64,000 nucleotides of DNA from assembly GCA_921293015.1 (NCBI GenBank), contig OV121086.1, forward strand, positions 28,816,254 to 28,880,253. Reading direction: 5' to 3'. Below are positions 48,713 through 59,885 of this stretch, in pieces. The position numbers were made by a program, and so were the translations under genes. The notes under the pieces were generated by a model. It did not search any database and was not told where the DNA came from. It was given only the letters and a program-made list of their open reading frames with translations. Origin of the DNA: Phorcus lineatus (Eukaryota; Mollusca; Gastropoda; Trochida; Trochidae). The stretch's first letter is position 1; each line of letters begins with the position of its first letter.

Positions 48713-49420
48713 CAGCAGTATTTTCATTACACCGTCAAAAGCCATCAAATAATCAACCATAAGTAACTCACAACATGCAACCCGTCGCTGCTTTGTAAAC
48801 AAGCTGGTAGTAAAACTGTTAAGAAATCAGTGAAGTAAATATCTCATAATACGAACCTTTTGTATCCATTACATACATTTGAGACATTCATTTCCAAACC
48901 TTTTGAAGTAGCAATAAATCATCATGTAAAATAAGTTGCTTTCATTTCGTCGCTTCCTAGCACACTAATGCATTTGTTTTACAGCTTGATATCAACAAAG
49001 ATAAGCCAGCAAATTAAAATTAAAGAAATAATATTTTCCTTGATTCGTCATAGTGTTCCTTTTTTATAACTGTAACGCAAATTTGGGTGTTTTTTTTATG
49101 ATATTGCCTTACGCTACATATCACTTCAGCTTCATTCCTACACTGTTTAGTGCACAAAATCTTCGTCTATTAAAAGGTTTCATTAAGCTGTTATCCATTT
49201 ATTAACAATTTGTATAGGCGTCAGAAGTGTGTGAAGTCATTCGAGAAGACATTTCTTCTTAACTTTCTTGATGATTCTTTTCAAGAAAGAAACACATATT
49301 CACAAACAGATACATTTACCGTAGTCATTGACGTGAACGTAAAGATTCACGTGCCCGTTATTCAGCGTGTAAACATATGTAACTTTGAAACGCCTTAAAT
49401 AAGAATGTAAAATTACCTTG
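48713..49420. repeat. Old duplicated block, copy 1
   Basis: Aligns with 51930-52640 through a string of shared phrases in the same order: ccatcaa..aatcaacca, aaccttttgta, cattt(c)caaacc, cactaatgcatttgtttta, ccttgatt(c/g)gtcata, acttcagcttcattc and agaaagaaacacatattc. Divergence is high. Neither copy has a stable reading frame, so this is either an ancient segmental duplication or a dispersed element. Confidence 0.5.
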
Positions 49421-50098
49421 AGAAGATGGTCCTCGTTTTTGTTGAATTATCCATGATTATGTGAAAGTGTTCAGGCAGTTTATGCCTTACTATACTTGTC
49501 CGGATTCGAGTCCTGCAAGAGACTTGTTCCGAAATCGTACTTCATGAAACACTGTTGCACCACATACATAGAAAAGTGGATCTTACTTTTTCATTTTGTT
49601 TTATTGCTTGCTGTTTGTTATATTAAACTAAATTTTCAAACTTAACTATTTTCGTACAACATTCATGAATAGAACTATAATGCATCCATATAATGCGTCT
49701 CATTGGCTGGTTAGATAACGAGGCTTTTGGCTTGAAAGAGATCAGAGTATTGGGAAGAAGCAGGGTGTGCTTGTTTATGAGATACGGGTTTTTAATGATC
49801 CACAAATATATAACTTGTAATGTTTCTAGATGCTTTCAAATGCTTAAACCATTTAGGTGTAACTTTAATTTCATAATATACCATTTTGGCAATGCATGGA
49901 CATTTGGCGAAGCTACCTAGACTTGCATTTTGTAAGTGGTTGGTTATTGATTATCGATGGAGAGGAGCCATATAAATGCACCGAAAGGTTTTGACGATGG
50001 CGTATATTCAAGGTGGTTGGTAACCCGGAAGTTTCCTCAATCTGTACAAATATTTTGTACATAATAACTAGAATTTTCGTATTATGTTGCTTCTTCTA

Positions 50099-51215
50099 CG
50101 AGGGTTGTCCCAAAAGTATCCGGCCTGAATATGAAATCATGCCTGATACGCAACCATACTGTGCGTGCATGAAGAACATTCATTGACGTGTAGATGGCAT
50201 GAAAATCACGTGATGCATACTCTTCAATTGCATATAATAGCTTGTCATTCAAAGGTACCCTCACATCTTTTACTGAAATGGAGAAAAGTGAATGTTGGGC
50301 TGTTATCAAATATCTGAGTTTAAACAAATACAAACATTAGGTGACTCTGCTCCTTCATATAGCACCATTAAACATTGGTGTGCTGAATATAAACGGGGTA
50401 GAGTAAGCACTTAAGACGAGCTCCGTCCTGGTCGTCCATCTGATGTCACCAAAGGTGAAAACATTGAGGCTGTTCTTGACACAATAATGCAAGACAGGCG
50501 AGTGACTATCAGATACTTAGCTGATAATCACCATATCATTAAAACATCAGTTGAACGAATTATACATGAACATTTACATATGAAAAAGGTATCAGCACGA
50601 GTACCCAGAATGTTATCTGAGGACCAAAAGCGAAAACGTGTCATGGTCAGTCAGCAACTTCTTGACGAGCATCGCGCAGACCCAGAATCATTTTCATGTC
50701 GTTACTCAAGATGAAACCTGGGTTCATCATTTTGATCCTGAGACAACACATTACCAACCCCTAAAAAGTTCATATCTTGTTCCTCCAGTCGGAAGGTCAT
50801 GTCCTCCGTTTCCTGGGACTCTCAGGGTGTAATAATACTTAATTATTTAAAGAAGGATTCTACAATCAATGGCACTTATTACACAAATGAACTACGACAA
50901 TTACGAGAAAAAATCAAAGAGAAACGAAGGGGTAAACTGCGCAAAGGTGTGTGGCTGTAGCAGGACAATGCTCCCGTTCACACCGCCCAAATTGCAGTCA
51001 GTACAGCACAGGATTGGGGGTTCAGGATTCTCCCCCACCCTGCCTATTCTCCAGTCCTAGCCCCCTCAGACTTCTTCCTCTTCCCTCGACTGGAAACAGA
51101 GCTCCATGGCCAAAAGTTTGAGACTGACGATTACGTCACTGCTTGAGTAGAGGAGTTTCTGGGGTCTCGTGATAAGAAGTGGAATTCAGAGTGGTTGTAG
51201 ATGTTACAAAAGAGC
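50099..51215 (+). pseudogene. Mariner element and transposase, left part
   Basis: TA then CGAGGGTTGTCCCAAAAGTA marks the 5' terminal repeat. The transposase follows from about 50278 in pieces: YSTIKHWCAEYKRGR, an open stretch from 50487 (VTIRYLADNHHI, MLSEDQK, VMVSQQLLDEHRAD), TQDETWVHHFDPE with the first catalytic aspartate, QDNAPVHTAQIAVS with the second, and YSPVLAPSDFFLF. In the last motif the third catalytic aspartate (usually YSPDLAPSD) is valine. Several frameshifts and stops are present. It is a mariner (DD34D) family cut-and-paste transposon, now dead, and interrupted by a SINE at 51216. Confidence 0.85.
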
Positions 51216-51503
51216 GTGTGAGTGAGTGAGTTGGGGTTTAACGCCGCTTTCAAGATTATTTCACTTGTATCGCGGCTGCTAGTATCATAGCAGGGAGAAA
51301 GCCCGTAACACCATTGTGGCTATGCATTGCGGTGAAACCTGCGAGCATCGGCTGGAACTAGCGAACCATGGGTGGTACTGCGCTGAAACTACGTTTAGAA
51401 CAGTTCTCTACTGCAGACAAAGTTGCCGAGCCCCTGGCGGGATTCGAACCACGGACCTCTTGATCCGAAGCCGAACGCGCTAACCAATGCGCTATCCCGC
51501 CCC
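51216..51503 (-). repeat. tRNA-derived SINE (family 1), complete, in mariner
   Basis: On the minus strand it runs from GGGGCGGGATAGCGCATTGG (A box) and GGTTCGAATCC (B box) through the conserved body to a tail of TTAAACCCCAACTCACTCAC. The flanks TACAAAAGAGC (51205-51215) and TACAAAAAAGC (51504-51514) are an 11-bp target duplication with one change. This is the reference copy for the family in the window. Confidence 0.85.
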
Positions 51504-51560
51504 TACAAAAAAGCTGGAGCAAATGCATTTAGGTCAAGGGTGATTATGTCGAAAAAAAAA
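51504..51560 (+). pseudogene. Mariner transposase C-terminal piece
   Basis: After the SINE the frame resumes with SWSKC, a stop, then VKGDYVEK, the usual C-terminal end of mariner transposases. The expected 3' terminal repeat was not found downstream. Confidence 0.7.
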
Positions 51561-51734
51561 AGTCATAAACATTTGAATGTTTCTTTGGTTTTGATGGTCA
51601 CCCCTGGTATTGAAGTCTCTAAACAAATCTTACTCATTGAAAAGTAGTTCCGTCCGTGGTTTAAATGAAAATGGTGTTGGTTAGACATGTTTATATTAGT
51701 AAAGGACATATTTCTTCTCAATATACTGATAAAG

Positions 51735-51822
51735 ACATCACGTATCGTTTTGCAAGACATCACGTATCGTTTTGCAAGACATCACGTATCGTTTTGCAAG
51801 ACATCACGTATCGTTTTGCAAC
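51735..51822. repeat. 22-bp minisatellite
   Basis: ACATCACGTATCGTTTTGCA plus AG repeated about four times with almost perfect identity. Confidence 0.9.
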
Positions 51823-51929
51823 GTGTTTCCAAACTGTGAAGAAGACTTCTTATTCAACTAAATAATATTACATTATACCCACGTCATACAATGGCAACGC
51901 ATCATTAGGAGAGAACTGTAACTATGATA

Positions 51930-52640
51930 ACAGCAGTAGTTATCTAATAACATGGCCATCAAAGGCCATCAACCAATGAAGCATAAATAACTTTCAACAT
52001 GTAACACATAGTTGATTTGTAAACATGCTAAGAGTTAATGTTGTTTGAGAAGAGAAGATGAAAATCAATTTCTACTTTAACAAACCTTTTGTATGCATTA
52101 AAGGTATTAAAAGATTCCTTTTCAAACCCTTTGATGTAACAATATATCATCATTTGAAATAAAATGATTTCATTTCGCACACTAATGCATTTGTTTAACA
52201 GCTTAATTGCATTTTGAAAGTCAAAACCAGAAAACTACCACATGTAATTCAAATTAAAGGAATAATTTTATCCTTGATTGGTCATACGTTTTCTTTTAAA
52301 GGAATATAATGCAATTTTGCGTTTTGAAAAAAGACATTGCCTTATTTGAAATAATACTTCAGCTTCATTCAAACAATGCTTAATGCCTAATGTTTCGTCT
52401 CTGAAAATATTTCCTTTAGCTTTAATTCAATGATTTATCATTTTCATAGTATTGTAGAGTATTTGAGAGCGCGTTTCTTCTGATTTTATTCCAGAAAGAA
52501 AGACATATTCAATGACAGACACAAGGATCATATTCATTAGTTTTTCAATCGGTAATGTTTTCAATGAGAAAATCATTGCGCTCTTGAAATGTAATTTACT
52601 TAGAAATAACGAGAGCATTAAGAATGGGCAAACTCCATTT
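51930..52640. repeat. Old duplicated block, copy 2
   Basis: Counterpart of 48713-49420 in the same orientation. It lies just right of the mariner/SINE insertions, which therefore sit between the two copies. Confidence 0.5.
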
Positions 52641-52739
52641 ATTATAAATTTGCCCGATTGCTATCTCTGAAGGTGATTGAATAAACTGAAATTGCTGTTT
52701 GTGTAGTTGATTGAAGTTTACTTATTAGGTAAAGCATCT

Positions 52740-52990
52740 TCTATCACCAATGTGATGAATTCTTGTATCCTGGATAAGTAAATGCAGAGGATGAAAGGCC
52801 TTTTACACCTTAAGACCTTTGATCAAAGGATTATAATGAAGGTGTCTGAAGAGTTGAGAGATCAAATTAGCATGTATCCGATTTACAACACTTTTAGTTC
52901 AAAATGTTCAGAATTAACTAAGAGAAAACAATGAAGCTTGGAACACAATCTTATCATTAGTATCTCGTGAAGTATCGTCAATTATTTTAA
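52740..52990 (+). repeat. Dispersed repeat R, copy 2
   Basis: Shares gaaggtgtctgaagagttga, gagatcaaat, agcatgta, aattaactaagagaaaa and gaacacaatcttat with 63230-63380, and a shorter part with 19600. Confidence 0.5.
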
Positions 52991-54008
52991 ACATAAAACT
53001 CATTGACTGTATTCATTGATTACCTAACAGATCAACAACATTTGAAAGAAGGATAAAGATAATGATTAAATAACATTAATATCACAAGAAATGATTATTT
53101 GATGTAAATTTATTTTTACTGACAATGAAAATATCTTGCATTTTGTTTCGAGTGTAATGTCATTTCAATGATAAGATTCAGAATACATCGATGCAGTCCT
53201 GTACAAAGCGTGTCAGCTAATGTTGTAGTTATTTTTTGGAGTATTTCCATTGAATGAGGTCATCATGTGTTTTAAACATATCATATTCCGAGAAAGTATT
53301 AATCTATTTTGACTACTTTATCATGACAGTTGATTTGATTGTTTCCTTTTCCAGACAATAGTTGTCTTATAAAATTACATATCTATTGGTATTACTAAAT
53401 AGTGTTCCATTACTTAAATATAACAATAATTAGCAGATATCGACATATATCTATAAGCATTATGTGGTTCTAAATTTCAATTTCAACCTTTTCTTTTCAT
53501 TAGTTACTTCTCTATGTATGACACACAGATTTCCAGGGCTACTTCGTGCATCTTCTATAGGTTGATAATGACAACAGGGGTTGGTATAAAATATAGATGT
53601 GTAGGTATAACAAAGCTAGAGTTTCAAATAATTATGTACACAGAAAGAAAGAGCAAAATTTGCTAAGATTTGTATGCAAAATGTAAAATTATATAACAAG
53701 TCATACTATATGCCATATACAATATCAATTTATGAATGGTTAATTCAGGTATTGAGAGAAGAAAAAAATTGTCAAAATTGTTTTACAAAACAAGAATCAT
53801 TACCTTGACATGTAGATGTAACTAAAATGTGGCTCTTTTTGGTTGATAATATAACCTTTAGTTACCACTTATAAACTATTACATCAAGTGTTATTAAAAT
53901 GTATGCATGCACTGCTGTTATACTATAAAGGAATAAAGGATTGACATACACTTATAGTTGGTTTGTTTTCACTATACACTTTTGTAGTTGCTCATTTGAA
54001 AAGGAGGG
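52991..54008. other. Intergenic, nothing recognised
   Basis: AT-rich, with no gene, terminal repeat or tandem structure noticed. Confidence 0.4.
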
Positions 54009-54195
54009 GTAAGGTGAGGGAATTTATGATTCAACGAAGCTTTTAAGGGCATTTCACTTATACCAAAGCTGCTAGAGTTTTTGCAGGGAGAAAGCTCGTA
54101 AAATCATTGAGTCCATCGATTTCAGTGAAACCTGCGAGCATCGGCTGGAACTTGCGAAATATGGGTGGTACTGCGCTGAAATACAGCTATTTCAG
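54009..54195 (-). repeat. Family 1 SINE, old copy
   Basis: gtgaaacctgcgagcatcgg and gggtggtactgcgctgaaat mark the SINE body in reverse, after a worn tail near 54010. The tRNA head is missing. Confidence 0.6.
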
Positions 54196-54418
54196 GAAAA
54201 GGAGGAAGGTTGTGTGTAAAACCAACAACTTTACTCACAAAAAAATAACTACCACAGAAACAAAAACAAAGTTAGAACTCCCGCTACCCCACACTTTTAA
54301 TTATGATTAATTTTATACAACATAATTGACATCTTATCTCAACAAGTGCTCAGTTCAGAAAATTGGCTAAAAATAAGTTTTAATGTCGTCTAACTTATTG
54401 CTACTCATTTTTCGGCTT

Positions 54419-54752
54419 CATTGGAGGAAAAAGACCAAAGTTTTCATGATAAAGCTTCAATCCATGAAGTAAGACAAGAAATCACCGAATGTATGACGAA
54501 GGTCGACAGTAGTGAGCACAACGTGATTGAAGATGCCTACGAGCTAAACGAAGAATGATTACATTTGGCCGACCAGTTGGAAAGCTTCTCAACACTGGAA
54601 CGACAGCAGTTTCTATAGGACCTTCACGACTGGAAGCTAGATTCCTTGTTGTACTGCTTCAACAATAGTGTTGAAAACTTTCTTTACCGAGACTACCAAA
54701 GTCTGAGTACGAGGGTCAGCATTAACTATCCGCTCCATAATGTATCGATGTA
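54419..54752 (+). pseudogene. Decayed coding fragment, product unknown
   Basis: One frame stays readable for about 110 codons with two stops: LEEKDQSFHDKASIHEVRQE, a stretch ending VIEDAYELNEE, stop, LHLADQLESFSTLERQQFL, stop, DLHDWKLDSLLYCFNNSVEN. The charged, helix-like composition is unlike its AT-rich surroundings. I do not recognise the family. Confidence 0.4.
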
Positions 54753-55467
54753 ACGTAAACATTAATTAAAGTGTCTGAATGAGGATTCATAGTTTTCAAT
54801 GAAAAACAAACAATATTCTTATTTGCAGGAGTCAAATCACATGTTCAATTGACATACATGCGACCGGGCATGTTTTCCACTTGCAATTTGTGTCTATAAA
54901 ACAAAACCTTTTTCAAATAAATCACAGTACTGGAATACCGGAAGTTTTGAATGCAACGTTGCAATAATTCTAATAATTAGGTACTATAAATTTTGCTTTC
55001 AGAGACCGCTCATACTTTGAAGTCGGATAAGTTGCCAAATTTAATTTCCTTAATAAACGTTATTTCATCGTTTGTTTTTAGCTCAGAGTTCACGGTAAAT
55101 TTAAAAATTGCAAAGATTACTTGCTCTGCCGTTATTAACAGCCCGTATTCAATTTCATTTTTGCACAGCTGACCTTACATTATTTGTATTATATAAGTTT
55201 ACCATACCATATTTAAACATAAATGGACATAAATAAAATGAATCGAACGAGGCCGTGAAATGAAATCCGTCAGGGCCATAGCTAGGGACAACATAATGCT
55301 ATTGTTATTTTGCATTTGCCATTGTTTCGTTACACCATTTTTAAACAATACGAACAGACAGATTGTTTATTAAGGTCTCACCTCGAGCAATATTACATAA
55401 AATACATAAAATATACAAGAAACATAATAATATTGATGAGCCACCCCTTAAGAGTTATGAGAGACAC
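54753..55467. other. Intergenic left of the Penelope element
   Basis: No gene or duplicated element terminus seen. I looked for a copy of the element's 3' hammerhead-like segment here, as expected for tandem Penelope copies, and did not find one. Confidence 0.4.
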
Positions 55468-55493
55468 ATTACAAATATATATATATATTTAAG

Positions 55494-56654
55494 ATGTGGG
55501 ACAGAAAACTGCATGAACGACAGCAGGCTTTCTACCACTCACTTAGAACAAAACAGACATCTGATATTTATAATGAATATCTCAACTTGGATACGCCATT
55601 TATCCCTAGAAAGTTTAGGGAAAAAAGTTGGGGAGAAAATGAAGACATGACTGAATTTGCTATAAAACAGATCGAAAAGGAGGGTGAAAAACTCCTTTAT
55701 GAACATATCAAACATGTGGAGACATATTCAAGAATCGATGATGAAATGTTGAACTTCATCGAGTCTACAGATGAGAATCTAAAGGACAAGCTACATACAC
55801 TGTGGTATGAAGATACCCTAAAGGCTGAAAATAAATGCAGATCAGCCTGGAACAAGACAGAAGAATGGATGCGCAAGCTCCCAATTACTTCCCAGGACAA
55901 CGCATGCCCAACCCCAACTAAACCTCGTCATGGAAGGTACAATCACCCTGGACAAGACCATCGCCATGAACATCAATATAACTCGAGGACACGGCAACAA
56001 TATCAACATCCCAAACACCATCGCCCTCGTCACCAACATCACCATCAACAGCGTCAACAGTATCATTATAGACAAAGACACCAGCAACCACAACGTCGAC
56101 AATATCACCAGCAACATCAAGGTCATCAACAGCAAGATCATCATGAGCAACAGCAGATTCAACAACAGCACAACATACAACAAAATCTGCCACAACAACA
56201 GCAACATCTTCAGCAGCAAACCGCATCCCCTACAACCGTGCCTGTAGGCGCTACCCCCAATAACTATCTGCCCCCTCAATGGCAGAATCAACAAGTACCA
56301 CATCCTGTGACCACGACAACCAACAAAAGAAAAAATGAGGGTGCCACTCCTGCAAACTACGCGCAGGCTGTACTTCAGCAACAACAATCACAGCAGATAA
56401 GAAAGATCACAGCAGCCCCGTCAACCAACAACCATAAGAACAAAGGGGCTACTCCAGAAAACTACCGAGAAAGAATCGCTAGCCAAAACACTGGAAAAGA
56501 ACCATCCACACCCCTTACAGAGACCCCAAAAACATCAAAACAAAACGCAGGCCGTCAAACAAGATCAATGGCATCCATTACAAAAGATGGTTTGATGAAG
56601 AAAGCAAATGATTTTTTACGGAACGGCCACAGGAAGGAGACACCAACAACCTAA
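55494..56654 (+). CDS. Penelope-like upstream ORF, Gln/His-rich
   Basis: 386 codons from the first ATG after the TA tract. Residues 1-130 are charged and helix-rich (YLNLDTPFIPRKFREKSWGE, then repeated Glu/Lys). About 140-250 is low complexity dominated by Gln, His and Arg coded by CAN triplets. The C-terminal third is basic with a repeated GATP-N-Y motif (GATPNNY, GATPANYAQA, GATPENYRE). I do not recognise an enzyme; an RNA- or DNA-binding accessory role is inference from composition. The frame overlaps the reverse transcriptase frame, and a TTTTTTA heptamer at 56612-56618 lies in the phase for -1 slippage. Confidence 0.65.
   Translation: MWDRKLHERQQAFYHSLRTKQTSDIYNEYLNLDTPFIPRKFREKSWGENEDMTEFAIKQIEKEGEKLLYEHIKHVETYSRIDDEMLNFIESTDENLKDKLHTLWYEDTLKAENKCRSAWNKTEEWMRKLPITSQDNACPTPTKPRHGRYNHPGQDHRHEHQYNSRTRQQYQHPKHHRPRHQHHHQQRQQYHYRQRHQQPQRRQYHQQHQGHQQQDHHEQQQIQQQHNIQQNLPQQQQHLQQQTASPTTVPVGATPNNYLPPQWQNQQVPHPVTTTTNKRKNEGATPANYAQAVLQQQQSQQIRKITAAPSTNNHKNKGATPENYRERIASQNTGKEPSTPLTETPKTSKQNAGRQTRSMASITKDGLMKKANDFLRNGHRKETPTT
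56612..56618 (+). promoter_or_regulatory. Candidate -1 frameshift heptamer U_UUU_UUA
   Basis: In the upstream ORF the codons read (ga)T TTT TTA, the exact phase of the X_XXY_YYZ slip sequence. After a -1 slip the next codons (ACG GAA CGG) run into NLSSCELTETQITVLKLG, the conserved N-terminal block of Penelope reverse transcriptases, which has no ATG in its own frame. I see no strong stem-loop just downstream. An ordinary one-base loss in the T tract would give the same picture. Confidence 0.4.
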
Positions 56655-58646
56655 ACCAACCAAAGTCAAAGGTAATCAATCTTTCTTCATGTGAGCTAAC
56701 TGAAACTCAAATAACAGTTCTCAAATTGGGTTTTAGATAAATTCACACCAACACCGAAACCTAATCCACATGATTTGGAAAATGATGTAAAAAGCTTTTG
56801 TAGAAAAATGAGATTTGCCGATCACTTTCATAAAGACAATAATGATGATAATGCAGTCGATGATAACAACGAAAGGGAATCTGTCTGTAAAAATAAATCA
56901 AAAACCATTCCTCCTAAAAGTAAAAACAAGCATTTAGAAAATTTCCTAGACATCATAACTAATCAGCCCCTTAGTAAAACAGAAAACATTAAATCTAACA
57001 TTAACACGAAAGAAAGAAAAGCAATAGAAGAACTGAGAAACAATAGCAATATCATTATAAAAGAAGCAGACAAAGGAGGGGCTATAGTCATCATGGACTC
57101 TGACTATTACGAGTCCAAAATAATGGAATTATTAAAGGATCCAACTTCTTATAAAACACTTCCTAAGAACATCGATCTGAAAATTATTTCAAATCTCAAC
57201 AAATTAATTAACAAACATGATGGCAATCTCACAAAAGAAGAAATGGATTACATTTTAAACTTTGAGTTCAAAACAAGTAATTTCTATGGTCTTCCTAAAA
57301 TCCACAAGTCTGAAATTATAAAAACACAAATTCAACTTAAAAACTCAGAATATGTTCAAATCCTCAGACCTGTTGATTTAAAGTTTCGACCCATAGTAGC
57401 TGGACCAGCCTGTCCGACACACAGGTTAAGCAATTTCATTGATATCATTCTCCAGCCCTTCCTACAAAATATCAAAAGTTATGTTCGAGACGATTTGGAC
57501 TTTCTCAATTATATTCCGGATCATACGCCGGATGATACACAGTTGGTAAGCTTTGATGTTACATCCCTTTACAGCAATATCCCCCATGAACTTGGTATAG
57601 AAGCACTCGAATACTGGATTGATAAACACCCTGAAAATCTTAACGGTAGATTTGATAAATTATTTATCATTGAATCAGCTAAATTTATCTTGGAAAACAA
57701 CTCCTTCCAGTTTAATGATATCCCTTTTTTACAAATTTTAGGCACAGCTATGGGAACAAAATTCGCACCTGTTTATGCAAATTTAGTTTTAGGCTACCTA
57801 GAGGAAAAGTTGTATCTACAACTAAAAGACATGTATGGGGATGAATTCACAACAGATTTCATATCCAAATGGAAACGATACCTAGATGACTGTTTTCTAT
57901 TATGGCAAACATCTAAAGGAGACATTCTAGACATCTTCAATATACTACAGGACATGCATCCAAACATAAAATTCACATTTGAAACAAACCATAACGAGCT
58001 CCCGTTTTTAGATATCCTAATCATAAAGGAAGGGACTAAACTATTGACTGATATTTACCATAAACCTACTGACACACAGCTTTATCTTCATTTCAAGAGT
58101 TCACATGAAAGGCATGTCAAAACAAATCTACCTTATTGCTTAGCACGGCGCATATGCACCATAATTAAGGATGAGAGGTTACGGCAAAAAAGGTTAGAAG
58201 AATTAAAAGATGCTCTGCAAAAACGGGCCTTCCCCAAAAATATGATTGACAAAGGTATTGAAAAGGCAACCAACCACACCATATTGGAATTGCGAAAACC
58301 AAAAGAAAAATTAGAACAAAAACGTACTATAACATTTGTTAGTACCCACAATCCAAATATGTTCCCTATAATTCAGAATAACTTAAGTCTCTTAACCCAA
58401 GATAAAAAGCTAAAAGATATGCTTGAAAAACATACCATAATTAAAAGCAAAAGGCAACCAAATAACTTGAAAAGGTTACTGACTAGAGCAAAATTCAGTA
58501 CTTATAACACTGAAGCTGAAGTTACAAAATGCCAGGATAAAAGATGCGGTACCTGCCCTATCATTATGGAAGGCAAAAACTTCAAATTTGAGAAAGGGGA
58601 ATCCTTTCAAGTTAAGCACACAATGAATTGCAGATCAAATAAAAAA
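56618..58646 (+). pseudogene. Penelope-type reverse transcriptase, interrupted
   Basis: The N-terminal block (LTETQITVLKLG, then KFTPTPKPNPHDLENDV) is split by a frame change near 56737, before the ATG at 56775. From there 624 codons are open: KEADKGGAIVIMD, FYGLPKIHKS, RPIVAGPACPTHRLSNFID, LVSFDVTSLYSNIPHELG (about residue 258), LGTAMGTKFAPVYANLVLG, RYLDDCFLLW (YLDD, about 368) and FLDILI. The thumb has LQKRAFPKNMI. The linker ends CQDKRCGTCPIIMEGKNF and MNCRSNK, with the C-x4-C-x2-C pattern known for endonuclease-bearing Penelope elements. The frame then enters the inserted family A element and stops at 58682. Besides that insertion the copy has at least one frame change. It would reverse-transcribe element RNA at a nicked target if intact. 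Confidence 0.9.
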
Positions 58647-59883
58647 TATAGCCATGGGCTCTGTAGCTCATCAGACTTTTGATAGATATAGGTGTTTGGG
58701 TTTAGACCATGGGGTCATGGGCAGTGTAGGAAAGGTAGCCCGTCCCAACGTCCGAGTTATTCACAATCAAATAAAAAAGGCCCATTGCCCATTTGGGGTC
58801 AAGGGGTCACCGAACCTATAATTCAGAATCCCCATTGTCCAAGGAGTCTACACACAACTATTAAGCTATCAAGACCTTTTGGAACTGGAGAAGAAGATGA
58901 AAGTAGGATTTTAAGGTTTTGACCCCTGTGACCCCATTTGGGGTCAAGTGGTCACCAAAGCTACAATTTAGAATCCCCAGTGTCCAAGGAGTCTACACAC
59001 ACCTTTTCAGCTCTCCAGACCTTTTGGAACTAGGGAAAAAGATGAAATTAAGTTTTTTTAGGTTTTGACCCCTGTGTCCTCATTTGGGGTCATTGGGTCA
59101 CCAAACGTACAATTTAGAATCTCCAGTGCCCAAGGAGTCGACACACAACTATTCAGCTCTCTGGACCTTTTGGAACTGGAGAAGAAGATGAAAATAGGTT
59201 TTTCATGTTTTGACCCCTCTGACCTCATTTGGGGTCATGGGGTCACAAAATCTACAATTTAGAATCTCCAGTGCCCAAGGAGTCTACACACACCTTTTCA
59301 GCTCTCAAGACCTTTTGGAACTGGAGAAGAAGATGAAAATAGGTTTTTCAGGTTTTGACCCCTGTGACCCCATTTGGGGTCATTGGGTCACCAAACGTAC
59401 AATTTAGAATCTCCAGTGCCCAAGGAGTCGACACACAACTATTCAGCTCTCTGGACCTTTTGGAACTGGAGAAGAAGATGAAAATAGGTTTTTCATGTTT
59501 TGACCCCTCTGACCTCATTTGGGGTCATGGGGTCACAAAATCTACAATTTAGAACCTCCAGTGCCCAAGGAGTCTACACACAACTTTTCAGCTCTCTGGA
59601 CCTTTTGGAACTGGAGAAGAAGATTAAAATAGATTTTTAAGGTTTTGACCCTTGTGACCCCATTTGGGGTCATGGGGTCACGAAATCTACAATTTAGAAT
59701 CCCCATTTGCCAAGGAGTATGCACATAAAATTTCAGCTCTCTAGAGTCATTGGTTCTGGAGAAGAAGTCGAAAAAGTGAAAAGTTTACGGATGGACGGAT
59801 GGACGGATGGACGGACGGACGGACGGACGCCGGACGCCTTGCCATGCCATTAGCGCATCGGGTCTTTCAGACCTGATGAGCTA
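58647..59883 (-). mobile_element. Family A copy 4, inside the Penelope element
   Basis: Full element in reverse: 3' hairpin (GCCATGGGC, here with TATAGCC for TAGAGCC), unique tail, about six monomers, ACGG/ATGG tract (59790-59828) and the 5' hairpin ending CTGATGAGCTA. A5-A6 runs lie on both sides (58641-58646, 59883-59887). It falls between codons for MNCRSNK and NVIYAILC, so the two halves of the Penelope protein still match exactly. Confidence 0.85.
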
Positions 59884-59885
59884 AA

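Noticed and set aside
51434-51503. tRNA gene on the minus strand
   Set aside because: It is the head of a complete SINE with target duplication.
55842-56387. Minus-strand and other-frame ORFs across the Gln/His-rich region
   Set aside because: The CAN-triplet low complexity leaves several frames open. Only the 55494 frame extends into non-repetitive sequence on both sides.
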